Shown here: in pieces, positions 37,794-47,306 of the stretch
How the letters are laid out: each line of letters begins with the position of its first letter
How positions within the stretch are numbered: position 1 is the first letter of the stretch
Assembly: GCF_016653635.2 (NCBI RefSeq)
Contig: NZ_CP067420.1
Span: 1 to 64,000, forward strand
Direction of reading: 5' to 3'
Source of the DNA: Skermanella sp. TT6
GTDB lineage: Bacteria > Pseudomonadota > Alphaproteobacteria > Azospirillales > Azospirillaceae
DNA: 64,000 nucleotides
Notes under the pieces: generated by a model
Told to the model about the DNA's origin: nothing
The model's database searches: none
The model's input: only the letters and a program-made list of their open reading frames with translations
Position numbers and translations under genes: made by a program

Positions 37794-38237
37794 ATGAACG
37801 ATATGGCAGATACGGAAACTCCGGAAACGACCAGCCCGGCCTCCTACCGGTACTGGATCGACGAGACCGTCCGCTTCGCGGACCTGGACCCCGTCGGGCA
37901 CGTCAACAACGCCGCCATCAGCACCTATTTCGAGAGCGCCCGGGTGGCGTTGTTCCATGATTCCGGCAATTCGCCTGTCTCGGGTCCGCGCTCGGTCGTG
38001 ATCGCGCGGCTCACCATCGATTTCCGGGCCGAGCTGCACTATCCCGACCGGATCCGGATCGGCCTGCGGGTGACCCGGTTCGGCCGTTCGTCGCTGACCC
38101 TGGCAGGTGCCGTGTTCCGGGGCGACACCTGCATCGCGACCAGCGAGGCGATCTGCGTGATCATCGACGTGGCGGAGCGCCGTTCGGTCGAAATCCCGGC
38201 CGATGTCCGCACGCGCCTGACCGAGCTGGCCGGCTGA
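37794..38237 (+). CDS. Acyl-CoA thioesterase, 4HBT/YbgC type
   Basis: A 147-residue hotdog-fold thioesterase. The catalytic region VRFADLDPVGHVNNAAISTYFE (Asp near 31 and the GHVNNA motif) is that of 4-hydroxybenzoyl-CoA-type enzymes, followed by ARLTIDFRAELHYPDRI and FGRSSLTLAGAVFR. Cleaves acyl-CoA thioesters; the acyl group is not predictable. An ATG at 37803 (MADTET) is an alternative start. It is separated by only 3 bases from the RNA methyltransferase gene, so the two form an operon. Confidence 0.9.
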   Translation: MNDMADTETPETTSPASYRYWIDETVRFADLDPVGHVNNAAISTYFESARVALFHDSGNSPVSGPRSVVIARLTIDFRAELHYPDRIRIGLRVTRFGRSSLTLAGAVFRGDTCIATSEAICVIIDVAERRSVEIPADVRTRLTELAG

Positions 38238-38240
38238 GCC

Positions 38241-39563
38241 ATGGCACGCCGACCGCAGCAGCGGCATCGCCGCAGGAGGGCCGCATCCGCCTCCGGCGCT
38301 CCCGTCCTGCTCGAGATCCGGGAAATCGGCGCGCGGGGCGACGGCCTCGCCGAGCATGACGGACGCCGGGTCTATGTGCCGCTGACGGTGGCCGGCGACC
38401 GCGTCCGCGCCGCGCTCGGCGAGCCGCGGGGCGACGGCGTCGCCGCTACCCTGCTGGAGGTGACGGAACCCGGACCGGACCGCGCGGCGCCGCCTTGCCG
38501 GCATTTCGGCACCTGCGGCGGCTGCGCGCTCCAGCATGTCGGGGATCAGGCCTACGGTGCCTGGAAGCGCGCCCAGGTGTCGTCCGCGCTGGCCCGGGCC
38601 GGGCTTGCCGGCGCCGAGGTCGCTCCGACCGTCCGGACCCCCGCGGCGAGCCGCCGGCGCGCCACGTTCGCGGCAACCAGGCGGGGAAGCCGATGCGTCC
38701 TGGGCTTCAACGAAAGGTCGAGCCACCGGATCTCGGCGGTGACCGGTTGCCTGGTGGTCGAGCCGGCGATCCTGGAGCTGCTGGCTCCGCTGGAGGCCCT
38801 TGCCTGCGCCATCCTGCAGGACGGCGAATCGGCCGATATTTCCGTGGCGGTGCTGGACGGCGGCATCGACCTGGTTCTGACCGGCTGTCCGGAACCCGGG
38901 CTGGACGCGCGGGAACGCATGGCCGCCTTCGCGGAGACCCATGACATCGGCCGGCTGTCGTGGCGCCGTTCCGCCGCGGCCCCGGCGGAACCGGTCGCCG
39001 CCCGCCGCGCGCTCCATGCCCGGTTCGGCGGGGTCGCCGTCCCGGTGGAGCCCGGAGCCTTCCTGCAGGCGAGTGCCGCCGGCGAAGCGGCGCTGGTCGA
39101 GGCGGTGCTGGCAGGGGTCGGGGCCGCAGCCCGCGTCGCCGACCTGTTCGCGGGGCTCGGCACCTTCAGCTTCCCCATTGCCTCGCGACCCGTCCCGGAG
39201 ACCGCCGTCCACGCGGTCGAGGGCGATGCCTCGGCGCACGCGGCGCTGGGTGCCGCCGGCCGGGGGCGGGCGGGCGTGACGGCGGAGCGCCGCGACCTCT
39301 TCGCCGACCCGCTGAGCGCCGACGAACTTTCCCGCTTCGATGCGGTGATCTTCGACCCGCCGCGCGCCGGCGCCCGTGCCCAGTCGGTCCAGCTCGCCGG
39401 GTCGGCCGTCCCCACGGTGGTCGGCGTGTCCTGCAACCCCGCGACGTTCGCGCGCGACGCCCGGACGCTCGTCGACGGCGGCTATCGCCTGGAACGGGTC
39501 ACGCCGATCGACCAGTTCCTCTGGTCGTCCCACGTCGAACTCGTCGGGGTGTTCCGGCGGTAG
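38241..39563 (+). CDS. TRAM-domain 5-methyluridine methyltransferase (RlmD/TrmA family)
   Basis: A 440-residue class I SAM-dependent RNA m5U methyltransferase. An N-terminal basic tail and TRAM domain (about 25-85) are followed by the iron-sulfur Cys motif CRHFGTCGGCALQH near 92-105. The SAM motif VADLFAGLGTFSFPIA is near 298, FDPPRAGARA carries the QNP/DPP-type step, and the catalytic motif GVSCNPATFARDA has the nucleophilic Cys near 396. The C-terminal Glu is in SSHVELVGVF. The target uridine in rRNA or tRNA cannot be told from sequence. Ends 20 bases from the convergent PYP gene. Confidence 0.92.
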   Translation: MARRPQQRHRRRRAASASGAPVLLEIREIGARGDGLAEHDGRRVYVPLTVAGDRVRAALGEPRGDGVAATLLEVTEPGPDRAAPPCRHFGTCGGCALQHVGDQAYGAWKRAQVSSALARAGLAGAEVAPTVRTPAASRRRATFAATRRGSRCVLGFNERSSHRISAVTGCLVVEPAILELLAPLEALACAILQDGESADISVAVLDGGIDLVLTGCPEPGLDARERMAAFAETHDIGRLSWRRSAAAPAEPVAARRALHARFGGVAVPVEPGAFLQASAAGEAALVEAVLAGVGAAARVADLFAGLGTFSFPIASRPVPETAVHAVEGDASAHAALGAAGRGRAGVTAERRDLFADPLSADELSRFDAVIFDPPRAGARAQSVQLAGSAVPTVVGVSCNPATFARDARTLVDGGYRLERVTPIDQFLWSSHVELVGVFRR

Positions 39564-39583
39564 GGCAACCGTTTCACGGCGGA

Positions 39584-39967
39584 TCAGTCGCGCCGGATGA
39601 ATATCCAGCAGCCGCCATCCGAGGCGGGCTGGATGCGCACCTGAAGCTCCCGCGAGCGGTCGGCGAAATCGCCGACCCAGCCGAACTCCAGGTCGAACTT
39701 CCCGGCTGCCCTGGCACGCTCGATCCGGCCGCGGAAAGCCTCGTTGTCCATGCAGGGCGCAATGTCGGAGAAGAACGGCCGGCCGAGCGCCGGACGGGTC
39801 CCGTAGCCGGAAAGCCGGCCCTCCGCGGCATTGTAGAAGGCAACCTCGTCCTTGGCGTCGAGGCGGATCGCCCCGAACGGCAGCGCATCGACCTCGGACG
39901 GCGGCAACCGTTCGACGGCGCCGGCGAGATCGGGCATGTCGAAGTCGACTCCGGAGGAGTCGTTCAT
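39584..39967 (-). CDS. pyp: Photoactive yellow protein (PYP) homologue
   Basis: The protein has 127 residues, against 125 in Halorhodospira halophila PYP, with the same PAS-like fold. By memory alignment LPFGAIRLDAKDEVAFYNAAEG and GRPFFSDIAPCMDN match PYP closely. The chromophore Cys is Cys72 (PYP Cys69), with Tyr45 (Tyr42) and Glu49 (Glu46) conserved. Ser53 stands for Thr50 and Tyr55 for the gating Arg52. PYP binds p-coumaric acid through the Cys and responds to blue light. The ATG overlaps the stop of the hybrid kinase gene by 4 bases, so the pair is translationally coupled. No tyrosine ammonia lyase or coumarate ligase is in the window, so chromophore supply must come from elsewhere. Confidence 0.92.
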   Translation of the reverse strand: MNDSSGVDFDMPDLAGAVERLPPSEVDALPFGAIRLDAKDEVAFYNAAEGRLSGYGTRPALGRPFFSDIAPCMDNEAFRGRIERARAAGKFDLEFGWVGDFADRSRELQVRIQPASDGGCWIFIRRD

Positions 39968-42900
39968 GGTCTTCTCCGCTGTTGGAGGTCGGAATTCGCG
40001 AGATCGGTGAAACAGGCGACGCCCAGGATGTGGGTCACCACGGACCCCTCCCTTGAAAGCGGCAGCAACAGCCGCTCGAACAGCAGCGGCGCCTCGTCGG
40101 CGAGCGCGTAGCGGGCGTATTCGTAGGACGGCGACTCCGACTCCGCGCAGCGCCGGTACGAGGCGCCAGCGGAACCCAGCTCGTCGCCGCCGTCGTCGAC
40201 CAGTTCCCCCACCAGCGGCCGGCCCAGCCGTCGGGCAAGGGTGTCGCCGATCCTCAGGAAGCGGAACTCCCCGGTACGGCCGCTGCCGATCACCTCGACC
40301 AGGAAGCTGTCGTCGGCCACGAGCGGGTCGCCGGGCGGGAAGAGATCGGGGTCCGGCAGGCGGCCGTCCGCGCCGCGCGCCGTCTTCCAGCGTTCGTAGG
40401 CATCGCGGAGGCGGAAATTCCTCAGCCGGTTGCGGAGCTTGTCCGGCGCCGCCGCGGACCCGGCCGGCGTTGCCGACGGCAGGCGGCCCAGCCGTTCCCG
40501 GACGGCCTCGGCCAGTTCCGTCTTGCTGAACGGCTTGCCGAGCAGCCGCTCGCCGTCCGGCACGGTGTCGTGGCGGTCGCCGCTGATGAAGAGGACCGGA
40601 AGGTTCGGCCGATCCAGCCGCAGCCGGGCTCCCAGCACCGGGCCGGAGTCCCCCGGCATCATGATGTCGGTCACGACGAGGTCCAGCGTGTCCGTGAGAT
40701 GCGCCAGGGCGATCGCGGTCTCGGCGCTCTGGGCCTCGATCACCGCGTAGCCGAGGTCGCGCAGCAGGTGCGCGGTCAGCGCGCGGAGGCTGTCGTCGTC
40801 GTCGACCAGCAGGATCGTGGCACCGCCTTCCGGCGGGGCCGATCCGGAGTCCGGCAGCGCTTCGTCCCCGTGCGCCGAGATCTGGGCGCGGGGCAGGTAC
40901 AGCTCGATCGTGGTCCCGGCCCCGACGGCGCTGAGGATGCGCAGCTTGCCGCCGGACTGCGCGGTCAGGGCATGGGCGGAGGCGAGTCCCAGGCCGGTGC
41001 CCCGGCCGCGCGGCTTGGTGGTGAAGAAGGGTTCCGACGCCCGGGCGACCACTTCGGGCGTCATGCCCACGCCGCTGTCCCTCACGGAGATGAGGATCCC
41101 TTCGCGGGAGCCCGTGCGCTGGTCGGCGGGATGGTTGCGGGCGGTTATCTCCAGCTCGCCGCCGTCCGGCATGGCGTCGCGGGCGTTGGCGGCGAGGTTC
41201 AGCAGGACCGCGTTCAGGCGGGAGGGATCGACGATCACCGGCCAGAGATCCGCCTGGAGATCGAAGGCGCAGCGCACCCCGCTGCCCGCTGTGTGGCAGA
41301 TCATGTCTTCGCTCTCGCGCAGGATGGCGGTCAGGTCCACCAGGGCCGGCCGCGTTTCCTCGCGCCGGGCGAAGGCCAGCAGGTGATGGATCAGGCCGGT
41401 GGCCCGGACCACCGCCTGCTCTCCCAGGTCGAGGATCCTGACCTGCTCCGGAACGTCGATCCGCCGCCTGAGCAGACTGTAGCTGCTCTGGATGACGGCC
41501 AGGATGTTGTTGAAGTCGTGCGAGACGCCGCTGACCAGCTGGCCCAGCGCTTCCAGCTTCTGGGACTGCAGCAGCGCCGCCTGGGTTTCCTCCCGCCGGC
41601 GGATCTCCGCCGTCAGCTCCCGGGCGGCGTCGGTCAGGGCGCGGGTTCGTTCGGCGACCCGCGCCTCCAGGGCCGCGTTGCTGTCGCGCAGGATGGCCTC
41701 GGCGGTCTTGCGCTCGGTGATGTCCCAATTGACGCCGATGATGCGCTCGGGCCTGCCGGCCGCACTCCGCTGCACGCCGCACCGGATCGCCAGCCAGCGG
41801 ATCTCCCCCGCGCCCCGGGTCGGGTCCGCGGAGCGCCGGATGCGGAAATCCAGTTCGAACCCTTCGCCCGTTCGGATCGCCTGATCGATCCGGTCCATCA
41901 GGGCGGTGCGGTCCTCCGGCTCCATCAGGGCTCCGAACGCGTTCAGGCTCGGCGCCGGCGTGGCCGGATCGATCCCGAAGAGGCGGTACTGGATATCGCT
42001 CCAGGCCATCCGGCCGTCGGCCACCTCCATCTGCCAGGTGCCGATCACGGCGGCGTCGAGCGCGAAGCGCAGGCGTTCCTCGCTCTCGCGCAACGCGGCC
42101 TCGGCCTGCTTGCGGGCGGTGACGTCGGCGGTGATCCCGGTCAGGCGGACCTTGCGGCCTTCCCGATCGAAGACGGCCGCCGCGGATTCCTCGAGCCAGG
42201 CCACCGCGCCGTCCGGGCGCCGGTAGCGGTAGGAGACGGTGTAGTTCGGGGAGGCCGGCTCCAGCCGCGCCACGGTGGCGGCGAACCCGTCGCGATCCTC
42301 CGCATGGACGGACGCGAAGAAGTTCTGTCCGGTGTCCGCCGTCGCGTCTCCGTCCAGGCCGAGGATCCCTGCGCAGCTCTCGCTCCGGCGCACGCCGTCG
42401 GTCCCGATGTCCCAGTCGAAGGCGAACATGCGGCCGGCGGCCATCGCGAGGGCCAGCTGCTCCTCGGCGTCGATCAGCCGGCGTTGCAGCAGCTTGATCG
42501 CGGTTATGTCCGTGGTGGTGCCGACGAAGCCGGTCATCTCCCCCGCATCGTTCCGCTCGACCAGGGCTTCGCCCAGCACCCAGGTGGTTTCGCCCGACGG
42601 CGTCAGGAAACGGTATTCGAGACGGAAGGGCCGGTTCTCGAAGGCGCTGCGCCGCCATTCCGAGAAGACTCGGTCATAGTCCCCGGGATGCAGGAAATCG
42701 GTCCAGCCGTTGCCGAGCGCCTGCTCCGGCCGCGCGCCGGCCATTTCGCACCAGCGCTCGTTGACGCCGGTGCAGCGCCCCTCGGGGTCCGTGCGGAAGA
42801 TCCCCACCGGGGAGCTGAGCTCCAGGAGCCTGGAATGGTTTTCGGCGGCGCGGAGCGCCGTCGATCCCTCGTCCAGTTTCTGGAAGGCGGTGGTGAGGGC

Positions 42901-43878
42901 CAGGCCGATCTCGTTGGCCTCGCGCCAGCCGGTGCGGATCCGGGGGACCGCTTCGCCGCCGCGCAAGGCACTGCCGGCCGTGGTCAGCAGTCTCGCCGCC
43001 CGCGACATTCGCTGGCCCAGGCCATAGGCCAGGAGGGCGGAGAGGGCGAGCAGCGCGCCGCCCAGCAGGACGGGAGACCGGAGCCCGGCCATGGCCTCCG
43101 CATCGACGGCATGGCCGGGCAGGGTGACGGTCGCGGTCCATCCCGTCAGGTCGGATCGGCTGTAGCCGGAAACGAGATCGGCCTCTCCGGGACCGGCGGC
43201 GGCCATGTCCCGGCCCGGGCGCTTCGAGGCCGGCACGCGGGTCAGGAGCTTGCCCTTGCGGTCGGTGACCGTGGCGGTCCGGCCGTCGCCGATGCGCGCC
43301 TGGACCAGGACTTCCTGGATGCGCCTCGGCGGCAGGCTCGCGATCAGGAAATGGACGACGTCGCCGCCGCGCAGGACCGGGACGACGATGCCGACGACCT
43401 CGGTTCCGGAAAGCGGACCGATCAACAGGTCGGATACGTGGGGCATCCTGGTTTCGAGAATGGATCGGGCGACATTGTCGTCCAGGAAGGACGGCAGCGG
43501 CGTGTTCCAGGGGACGCGCGTGTTGAGACGCTGCTTTCCGGACCGGTCGGTCAGGATGATGACCATTCCATAGCGCTCGGTGATCCGGCTCGCCTGCTGG
43601 TGGACCGTCGCGAAATCATCCTGCTGGATGGCCGGCATCAGGGCCAGTGTTTCCAGCATCGCCATGACGCCCCGTATGTCCCGATCGACCATGGCCGTGA
43701 TCGATCGCGCCTCCTGGTGCAAATCCTGCTCGATGTGCGACCGCTGAAGATCGACCTGCTGAATCAGCAGATAGGATGTGAAAACGGATGCCGGTATAAG
43801 CAGGCCAAGGGAAAGTAAAATAAGATGTGCCCGGGTGGATATGACATGGTATCTGAAACATGGCAGAATTCTAGACAT
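39964..43878 (-). CDS. Multi-PAS hybrid sensor histidine kinase with receiver and C-terminal PAS-like domain
   Basis: The protein has 1304 residues. TM1 (about 17-40), a periplasmic double-Cache-like region (about 45-260), and TM2 (about 262-287) come first. Three PAS domains follow (about 345-460, 470-590, 600-730), including GRCTGVNERWCEMAGARPEQ and FAFDWDIGTDGVRRSES. A coiled coil leads to the kinase core with His787 in GVSHDFNNILAVI, then N and G boxes (NLAANARDAMPDGG; GRGTGLGLASAHALT). A receiver domain has Asp1071 in VTDIMMPGDSG. The last 150 residues (FRLRDAYERWKTARG onward) resemble a PAS_5-type domain. Its stop overlaps the PYP start, so PYP is a likely partner or input. No output regulator is adjacent. 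Confidence 0.92.
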   Translation of the reverse strand: MSRILPCFRYHVISTRAHLILLSLGLLIPASVFTSYLLIQQVDLQRSHIEQDLHQEARSITAMVDRDIRGVMAMLETLALMPAIQQDDFATVHQQASRITERYGMVIILTDRSGKQRLNTRVPWNTPLPSFLDDNVARSILETRMPHVSDLLIGPLSGTEVVGIVVPVLRGGDVVHFLIASLPPRRIQEVLVQARIGDGRTATVTDRKGKLLTRVPASKRPGRDMAAAGPGEADLVSGYSRSDLTGWTATVTLPGHAVDAEAMAGLRSPVLLGGALLALSALLAYGLGQRMSRAARLLTTAGSALRGGEAVPRIRTGWREANEIGLALTTAFQKLDEGSTALRAAENHSRLLELSSPVGIFRTDPEGRCTGVNERWCEMAGARPEQALGNGWTDFLHPGDYDRVFSEWRRSAFENRPFRLEYRFLTPSGETTWVLGEALVERNDAGEMTGFVGTTTDITAIKLLQRRLIDAEEQLALAMAAGRMFAFDWDIGTDGVRRSESCAGILGLDGDATADTGQNFFASVHAEDRDGFAATVARLEPASPNYTVSYRYRRPDGAVAWLEESAAAVFDREGRKVRLTGITADVTARKQAEAALRESEERLRFALDAAVIGTWQMEVADGRMAWSDIQYRLFGIDPATPAPSLNAFGALMEPEDRTALMDRIDQAIRTGEGFELDFRIRRSADPTRGAGEIRWLAIRCGVQRSAAGRPERIIGVNWDITERKTAEAILRDSNAALEARVAERTRALTDAARELTAEIRRREETQAALLQSQKLEALGQLVSGVSHDFNNILAVIQSSYSLLRRRIDVPEQVRILDLGEQAVVRATGLIHHLLAFARREETRPALVDLTAILRESEDMICHTAGSGVRCAFDLQADLWPVIVDPSRLNAVLLNLAANARDAMPDGGELEITARNHPADQRTGSREGILISVRDSGVGMTPEVVARASEPFFTTKPRGRGTGLGLASAHALTAQSGGKLRILSAVGAGTTIELYLPRAQISAHGDEALPDSGSAPPEGGATILLVDDDDSLRALTAHLLRDLGYAVIEAQSAETAIALAHLTDTLDLVVTDIMMPGDSGPVLGARLRLDRPNLPVLFISGDRHDTVPDGERLLGKPFSKTELAEAVRERLGRLPSATPAGSAAAPDKLRNRLRNFRLRDAYERWKTARGADGRLPDPDLFPPGDPLVADDSFLVEVIGSGRTGEFRFLRIGDTLARRLGRPLVGELVDDGGDELGSAGASYRRCAESESPSYEYARYALADEAPLLFERLLLPLSREGSVVTHILGVACFTDLANSDLQQRRRP

Positions 43879-44161
43879 GACCAGGTAATCCCCGGGTTTC
43901 CCCTGATTAATTATTGAAGCTTATTGGCATTGTGATCGCCATGTCTTTTTATTCGCAATCAAATTATTTATCAAGCGTGGCGGGCATCCCAACCATGTCG
44001 TCTGTTCGCTACGGAAAACATGCGCTTTGTATCATGCATTTCCCTTGGGGAGCCAGTGACATGAACCGGCATTCCCTATCCCGATCTTCCGGTCCGGGTT
44101 CGTGACGGCCGGGCTGTCCTGCCCCTGCCTTGCCGCCCTCTTCCGACCCGCTCGTTCCCGG
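43879..44161. other. AT-rich gap upstream of the hybrid kinase
   Basis: About 280 bases, with an AT-rich part (43905-44045) that contrasts with the coding DNA around it. It must hold the promoter of the kinase/PYP pair. No clear box or palindrome was identified. A 63-codon frame (43914-44105) has no ribosome site and is not called. Confidence 0.55.
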
Positions 44162-47100
44162 TCACTCGGCCGCCGCCATCGCCGCGGCGGCCGCCTCGCG
44201 GTCTTCCCGGGCGAGCGCGGTCAGGCCGAAATCGTGCAGGATCGCGTAGAGCGACGGGATCACCACCAGCACCAGCACGGTGGACGCCAGCAGGCCGAAC
44301 ACCAGGCTGACCACCAGCGGCTGGAGCACCTGGGCCTGGAGGCTTCGCTCGGCCAGCAGCGGCAGCAGCCCGGCGATGGTGGTCAGCGAGGTCAGCAGCA
44401 CGGCGCGGAAGCGCTGGCGGCTGGCGATCCGGGCGGCCGACACGACGTCGCGTCCCTCGCGCGCGCGCAGCTTGACGAACTCGACCAGCAGGATCGAGTC
44501 GTTGACCACGATGCCGGCCAGCGAGACGAAGCCGATCATGCTCGGCATGGACACGTCGAAGCCGGCCAGCCAGTGTCCCCAGACCACGCCGATCAGCGCC
44601 ATCGGGATCGCGACCATGACGATGACCGGCTCGACATAGCTGCGGAACTGCAGGCTCAGCAGCACGAAGATGCCGAACAGGCCGATCATGAAGCCGCGCT
44701 TGAGGCTGTCGCCGGTCTTGCCCTGCTCGCGTTCCTGGCCCTCCAGCGTGATGTCGATCTCCGGGTAGCGGTCGCGCAGCCCGGGCAGGAAGCGGGCGCG
44801 GGTGTCGGCGATCACCTCGTTGGCGTTGGCGATCCGGGTGTCGATCTCGCCCCGGACGATCACGGTGCGCCGGCCGTCGATCCGGCCGATCCGGGCATAG
44901 CCGCGGTCCGGCTCCAGCACCGCGATCGAGCGCAGCGGCGCCTGGCTTCCGTCGGGCAGGGTGACCGGGAAATCCTCGAGGTCGGCCAGCGTGGTCCGGT
45001 CGGCCGCGGCCAGCCGGACGTCGATCTCGATCGACTCGCTGCCGACCTGGAGCTCCGCCGCGGTCTGGCCGAAATAGGCGGCCCGGAGCTGGGTCGCCAG
45101 ATCCGCCGAGTCCAGCCCCTGGCCGAAGATGCCCTCGCGCAGGCGGAGCCCCATCTCCGGCTTGCCGGGGCGCAGGTCGTCGGACAGGTCCTCGACCCCC
45201 CGGTAGCGGGCCAGCCAGTCCTGAAGCTCCAGCGACGCCGCCTTCAGCCGGTCCAGGTCGCCGCCGGCCAGCCTTATGTCGATCGGCAGGCCGCCGGGGC
45301 CGACCTGCGCCTCCTTGAAGGTCAGCGCCAGCACGTCGGGCAGGGGGCCGATCTCGGCCCGCCACAGGGCGGTGATCTCGTCGATCGTGCCGTCCCGCCG
45401 CTCGGCGGTGAGCAGGTCGGCGGAGACCGAGGCGAGGTGCGGCCCGGTCTCGTACGCGTCCTGGTTCTCGTTGAAGCGCACGGTCACCGCCCGCACCAGG
45501 GCGGCGCCGTCGGGCTGGCGCGGGGCGAGCTCCGCGGCGACGCGGTCGAGCGCACCGGTCACCCGGTCCACCACCTCCTCCGTCCGGGCCAGCGGCGTGC
45601 CCTGGGGCAGCAGGATGCGCGCCTCCAGCACGTTGCCGTCGATCTGCGGGAAGGCCCGGAACTTGACGATGCCGCCGGCCAGCATGGCGGCGGATACCAG
45701 CACCGCGCAGATGACCAGCCCCAGGGTCAGGTAGCGCCACTCCACCGCCCGGTCCACCAGGCCGCCGAGCAGCCGGTCGCGCACGAAGTCGAACCCGCGG
45801 TCGAGCCGCACCCGCACCGCGTTCCGCCGCTCGCCGCCGGGCGGGATGCTCTTCGCCAGATGGTGGGGCAGGATCAGGAAGGCCTCGACGATGCTGACCG
45901 TCAACGCGACGATGAGCACCACCGGCAGGACCGCCATCACCTTGCCGATGTCGCCCTGCATCAGGATCAATGGCCCGAACACGCAGACCGTGGTCACGTA
46001 GGAGGCGAAGACGCCCGACGCGACCTCGCGCGTGCCGTCGATCACCGCCTCCATCGGCGGCAGCCCGGCGGCCAGCTTGGTCGCCACGTTCTCGGCGATC
46101 ACGATGGCGTCGTCCATCAGCAGGCCCAGCGCGATCAGCAGGCTCACCATGGTGATCATGTTGATCGACAGGCCCATGAACTGCATGGCGAAGACGGTGC
46201 CGGCCAGCGCCACCGGCAGGCCCATGGCGACCCAGAAGGAATAGCGCAGGCTGAAGAACAGCCACATCGACAGGAAGACCAGCGCGATCCCCTGGAAGGC
46301 GTTCCCGGTCAGCATGTCCAGCCGGTCCTGCACGATCGAGGAGACGTCCTGGGTCAGCGCGTAGCCGACGCCCGGCGGTGCCGTGCGCCGCTCCTGCTCG
46401 ATGAATCCCCGGACCGCGGCCATGACCCGCAGCGTGTCCTCCCGCTTGGTCTTGGTCACGCGGAGCATGGCGGCGCGCTTGCCGTCGTACAGGGTCTTGG
46501 CCTCGTCCAGCTCGAACCGTTCCGTGATCGTCGCGATGGCGCCGAGCCGCACCTCCCCGCCGCCGGTCCCGCCGATCACGACGAGGTCGGCCAGCTGGCG
46601 CACGGTCCGCCGCTCGTCGGCGAAGCGGACGGTCAGGCTGCGCTCCTCCGTCTCCAGGGTGCCGGCCGGCTGGTCCAGGCTCTGGCGCCCGACGATGCCG
46701 GCGACGTCGGCGACGCTCAGCCCATGGGCGCGCAGCGCGCCCTGGTCCAGTTCGACCCGGATCTGGCGCTGGGAAAAGCCGGTCAGCGTCGCTTCCGACA
46801 CCTCCGGCAGGCGCAGCAGGCGCTCGCGCACGCCCTCGGCGTAGATTTTCAGGTGGGGCACCGACATCGGGCCGGTGATGGCGATCGACACCACCCGGTC
46901 GGTCAGGTTGAGCCGCTTGATCACGGGCCGCTCGACCAGGTCGGGGAAGGTGGTGATCGCCTCGACCTCGGCCTTGACATCCTCCAGGAAGCGGTCGGGA
47001 TTGCCGCCCTCGACCATGTCGACGATGGCGGCGGCCAGCCCCTCGCGCGATTCGCAGCGGACCTCGTCCACGCCGCTGACGCCGGCGACCGCGTCCTCGA

Positions 47101-47293
47101 TGCGCTGGCAGACGGCCTCCTCGACCTCCTCCGCGCTGGCGCCGGGGTAGGGGATCTGGATCTGCACCTGGCTGAGGGTGAAGTCGGGGAAGGTCTCCCG
47201 CCGCAGCCCCGGCGCCGTCACCAGCCCGATCACCAGCAGGAACAGCATCAGCAGGTTGGCGGCGGTCGGGTGGCGGGCGAACCAGGCGATCAT
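44162..47293 (-). CDS. RND efflux transporter, inner-membrane permease (AcrB/CzcA superfamily)
   Basis: A 1043-residue RND permease. The N-terminus MIAWFARHPTAANLLMLFLLVIG begins TM1. Porter-domain repeats and the 12-helix pattern are present. The TM4 motif reads LIALGLLMDDAIVIAENVATKL with the proton-relay aspartates, and the second half has SLAGIVVNDSILLVEF. It ends in TM12 and a charged tail (REDREAAAAAMAAAE). The ATG at 47293 fits the conserved start; the frame is open to 47344. The membrane fusion protein is encoded 13 bases upstream. No outer-membrane channel gene is adjacent, so TolC-like protein from elsewhere is needed. Substrate unknown. Confidence 0.94.
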   Translation of the reverse strand: MIAWFARHPTAANLLMLFLLVIGLVTAPGLRRETFPDFTLSQVQIQIPYPGASAEEVEEAVCQRIEDAVAGVSGVDEVRCESREGLAAAIVDMVEGGNPDRFLEDVKAEVEAITTFPDLVERPVIKRLNLTDRVVSIAITGPMSVPHLKIYAEGVRERLLRLPEVSEATLTGFSQRQIRVELDQGALRAHGLSVADVAGIVGRQSLDQPAGTLETEERSLTVRFADERRTVRQLADLVVIGGTGGGEVRLGAIATITERFELDEAKTLYDGKRAAMLRVTKTKREDTLRVMAAVRGFIEQERRTAPPGVGYALTQDVSSIVQDRLDMLTGNAFQGIALVFLSMWLFFSLRYSFWVAMGLPVALAGTVFAMQFMGLSINMITMVSLLIALGLLMDDAIVIAENVATKLAAGLPPMEAVIDGTREVASGVFASYVTTVCVFGPLILMQGDIGKVMAVLPVVLIVALTVSIVEAFLILPHHLAKSIPPGGERRNAVRVRLDRGFDFVRDRLLGGLVDRAVEWRYLTLGLVICAVLVSAAMLAGGIVKFRAFPQIDGNVLEARILLPQGTPLARTEEVVDRVTGALDRVAAELAPRQPDGAALVRAVTVRFNENQDAYETGPHLASVSADLLTAERRDGTIDEITALWRAEIGPLPDVLALTFKEAQVGPGGLPIDIRLAGGDLDRLKAASLELQDWLARYRGVEDLSDDLRPGKPEMGLRLREGIFGQGLDSADLATQLRAAYFGQTAAELQVGSESIEIDVRLAAADRTTLADLEDFPVTLPDGSQAPLRSIAVLEPDRGYARIGRIDGRRTVIVRGEIDTRIANANEVIADTRARFLPGLRDRYPEIDITLEGQEREQGKTGDSLKRGFMIGLFGIFVLLSLQFRSYVEPVIVMVAIPMALIGVVWGHWLAGFDVSMPSMIGFVSLAGIVVNDSILLVEFVKLRAREGRDVVSAARIASRQRFRAVLLTSLTTIAGLLPLLAERSLQAQVLQPLVVSLVFGLLASTVLVLVVIPSLYAILHDFGLTALAREDREAAAAAMAAAE

Positions 47294-47306
47294 GGCGGGC
47301 GGCCGG

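Noticed and set aside
43914-44105. A 63-codon plus-strand frame in the gap before the hybrid kinase
   Set aside because: No ribosome site, odd codon use and no family. The gap is better explained as promoter DNA.
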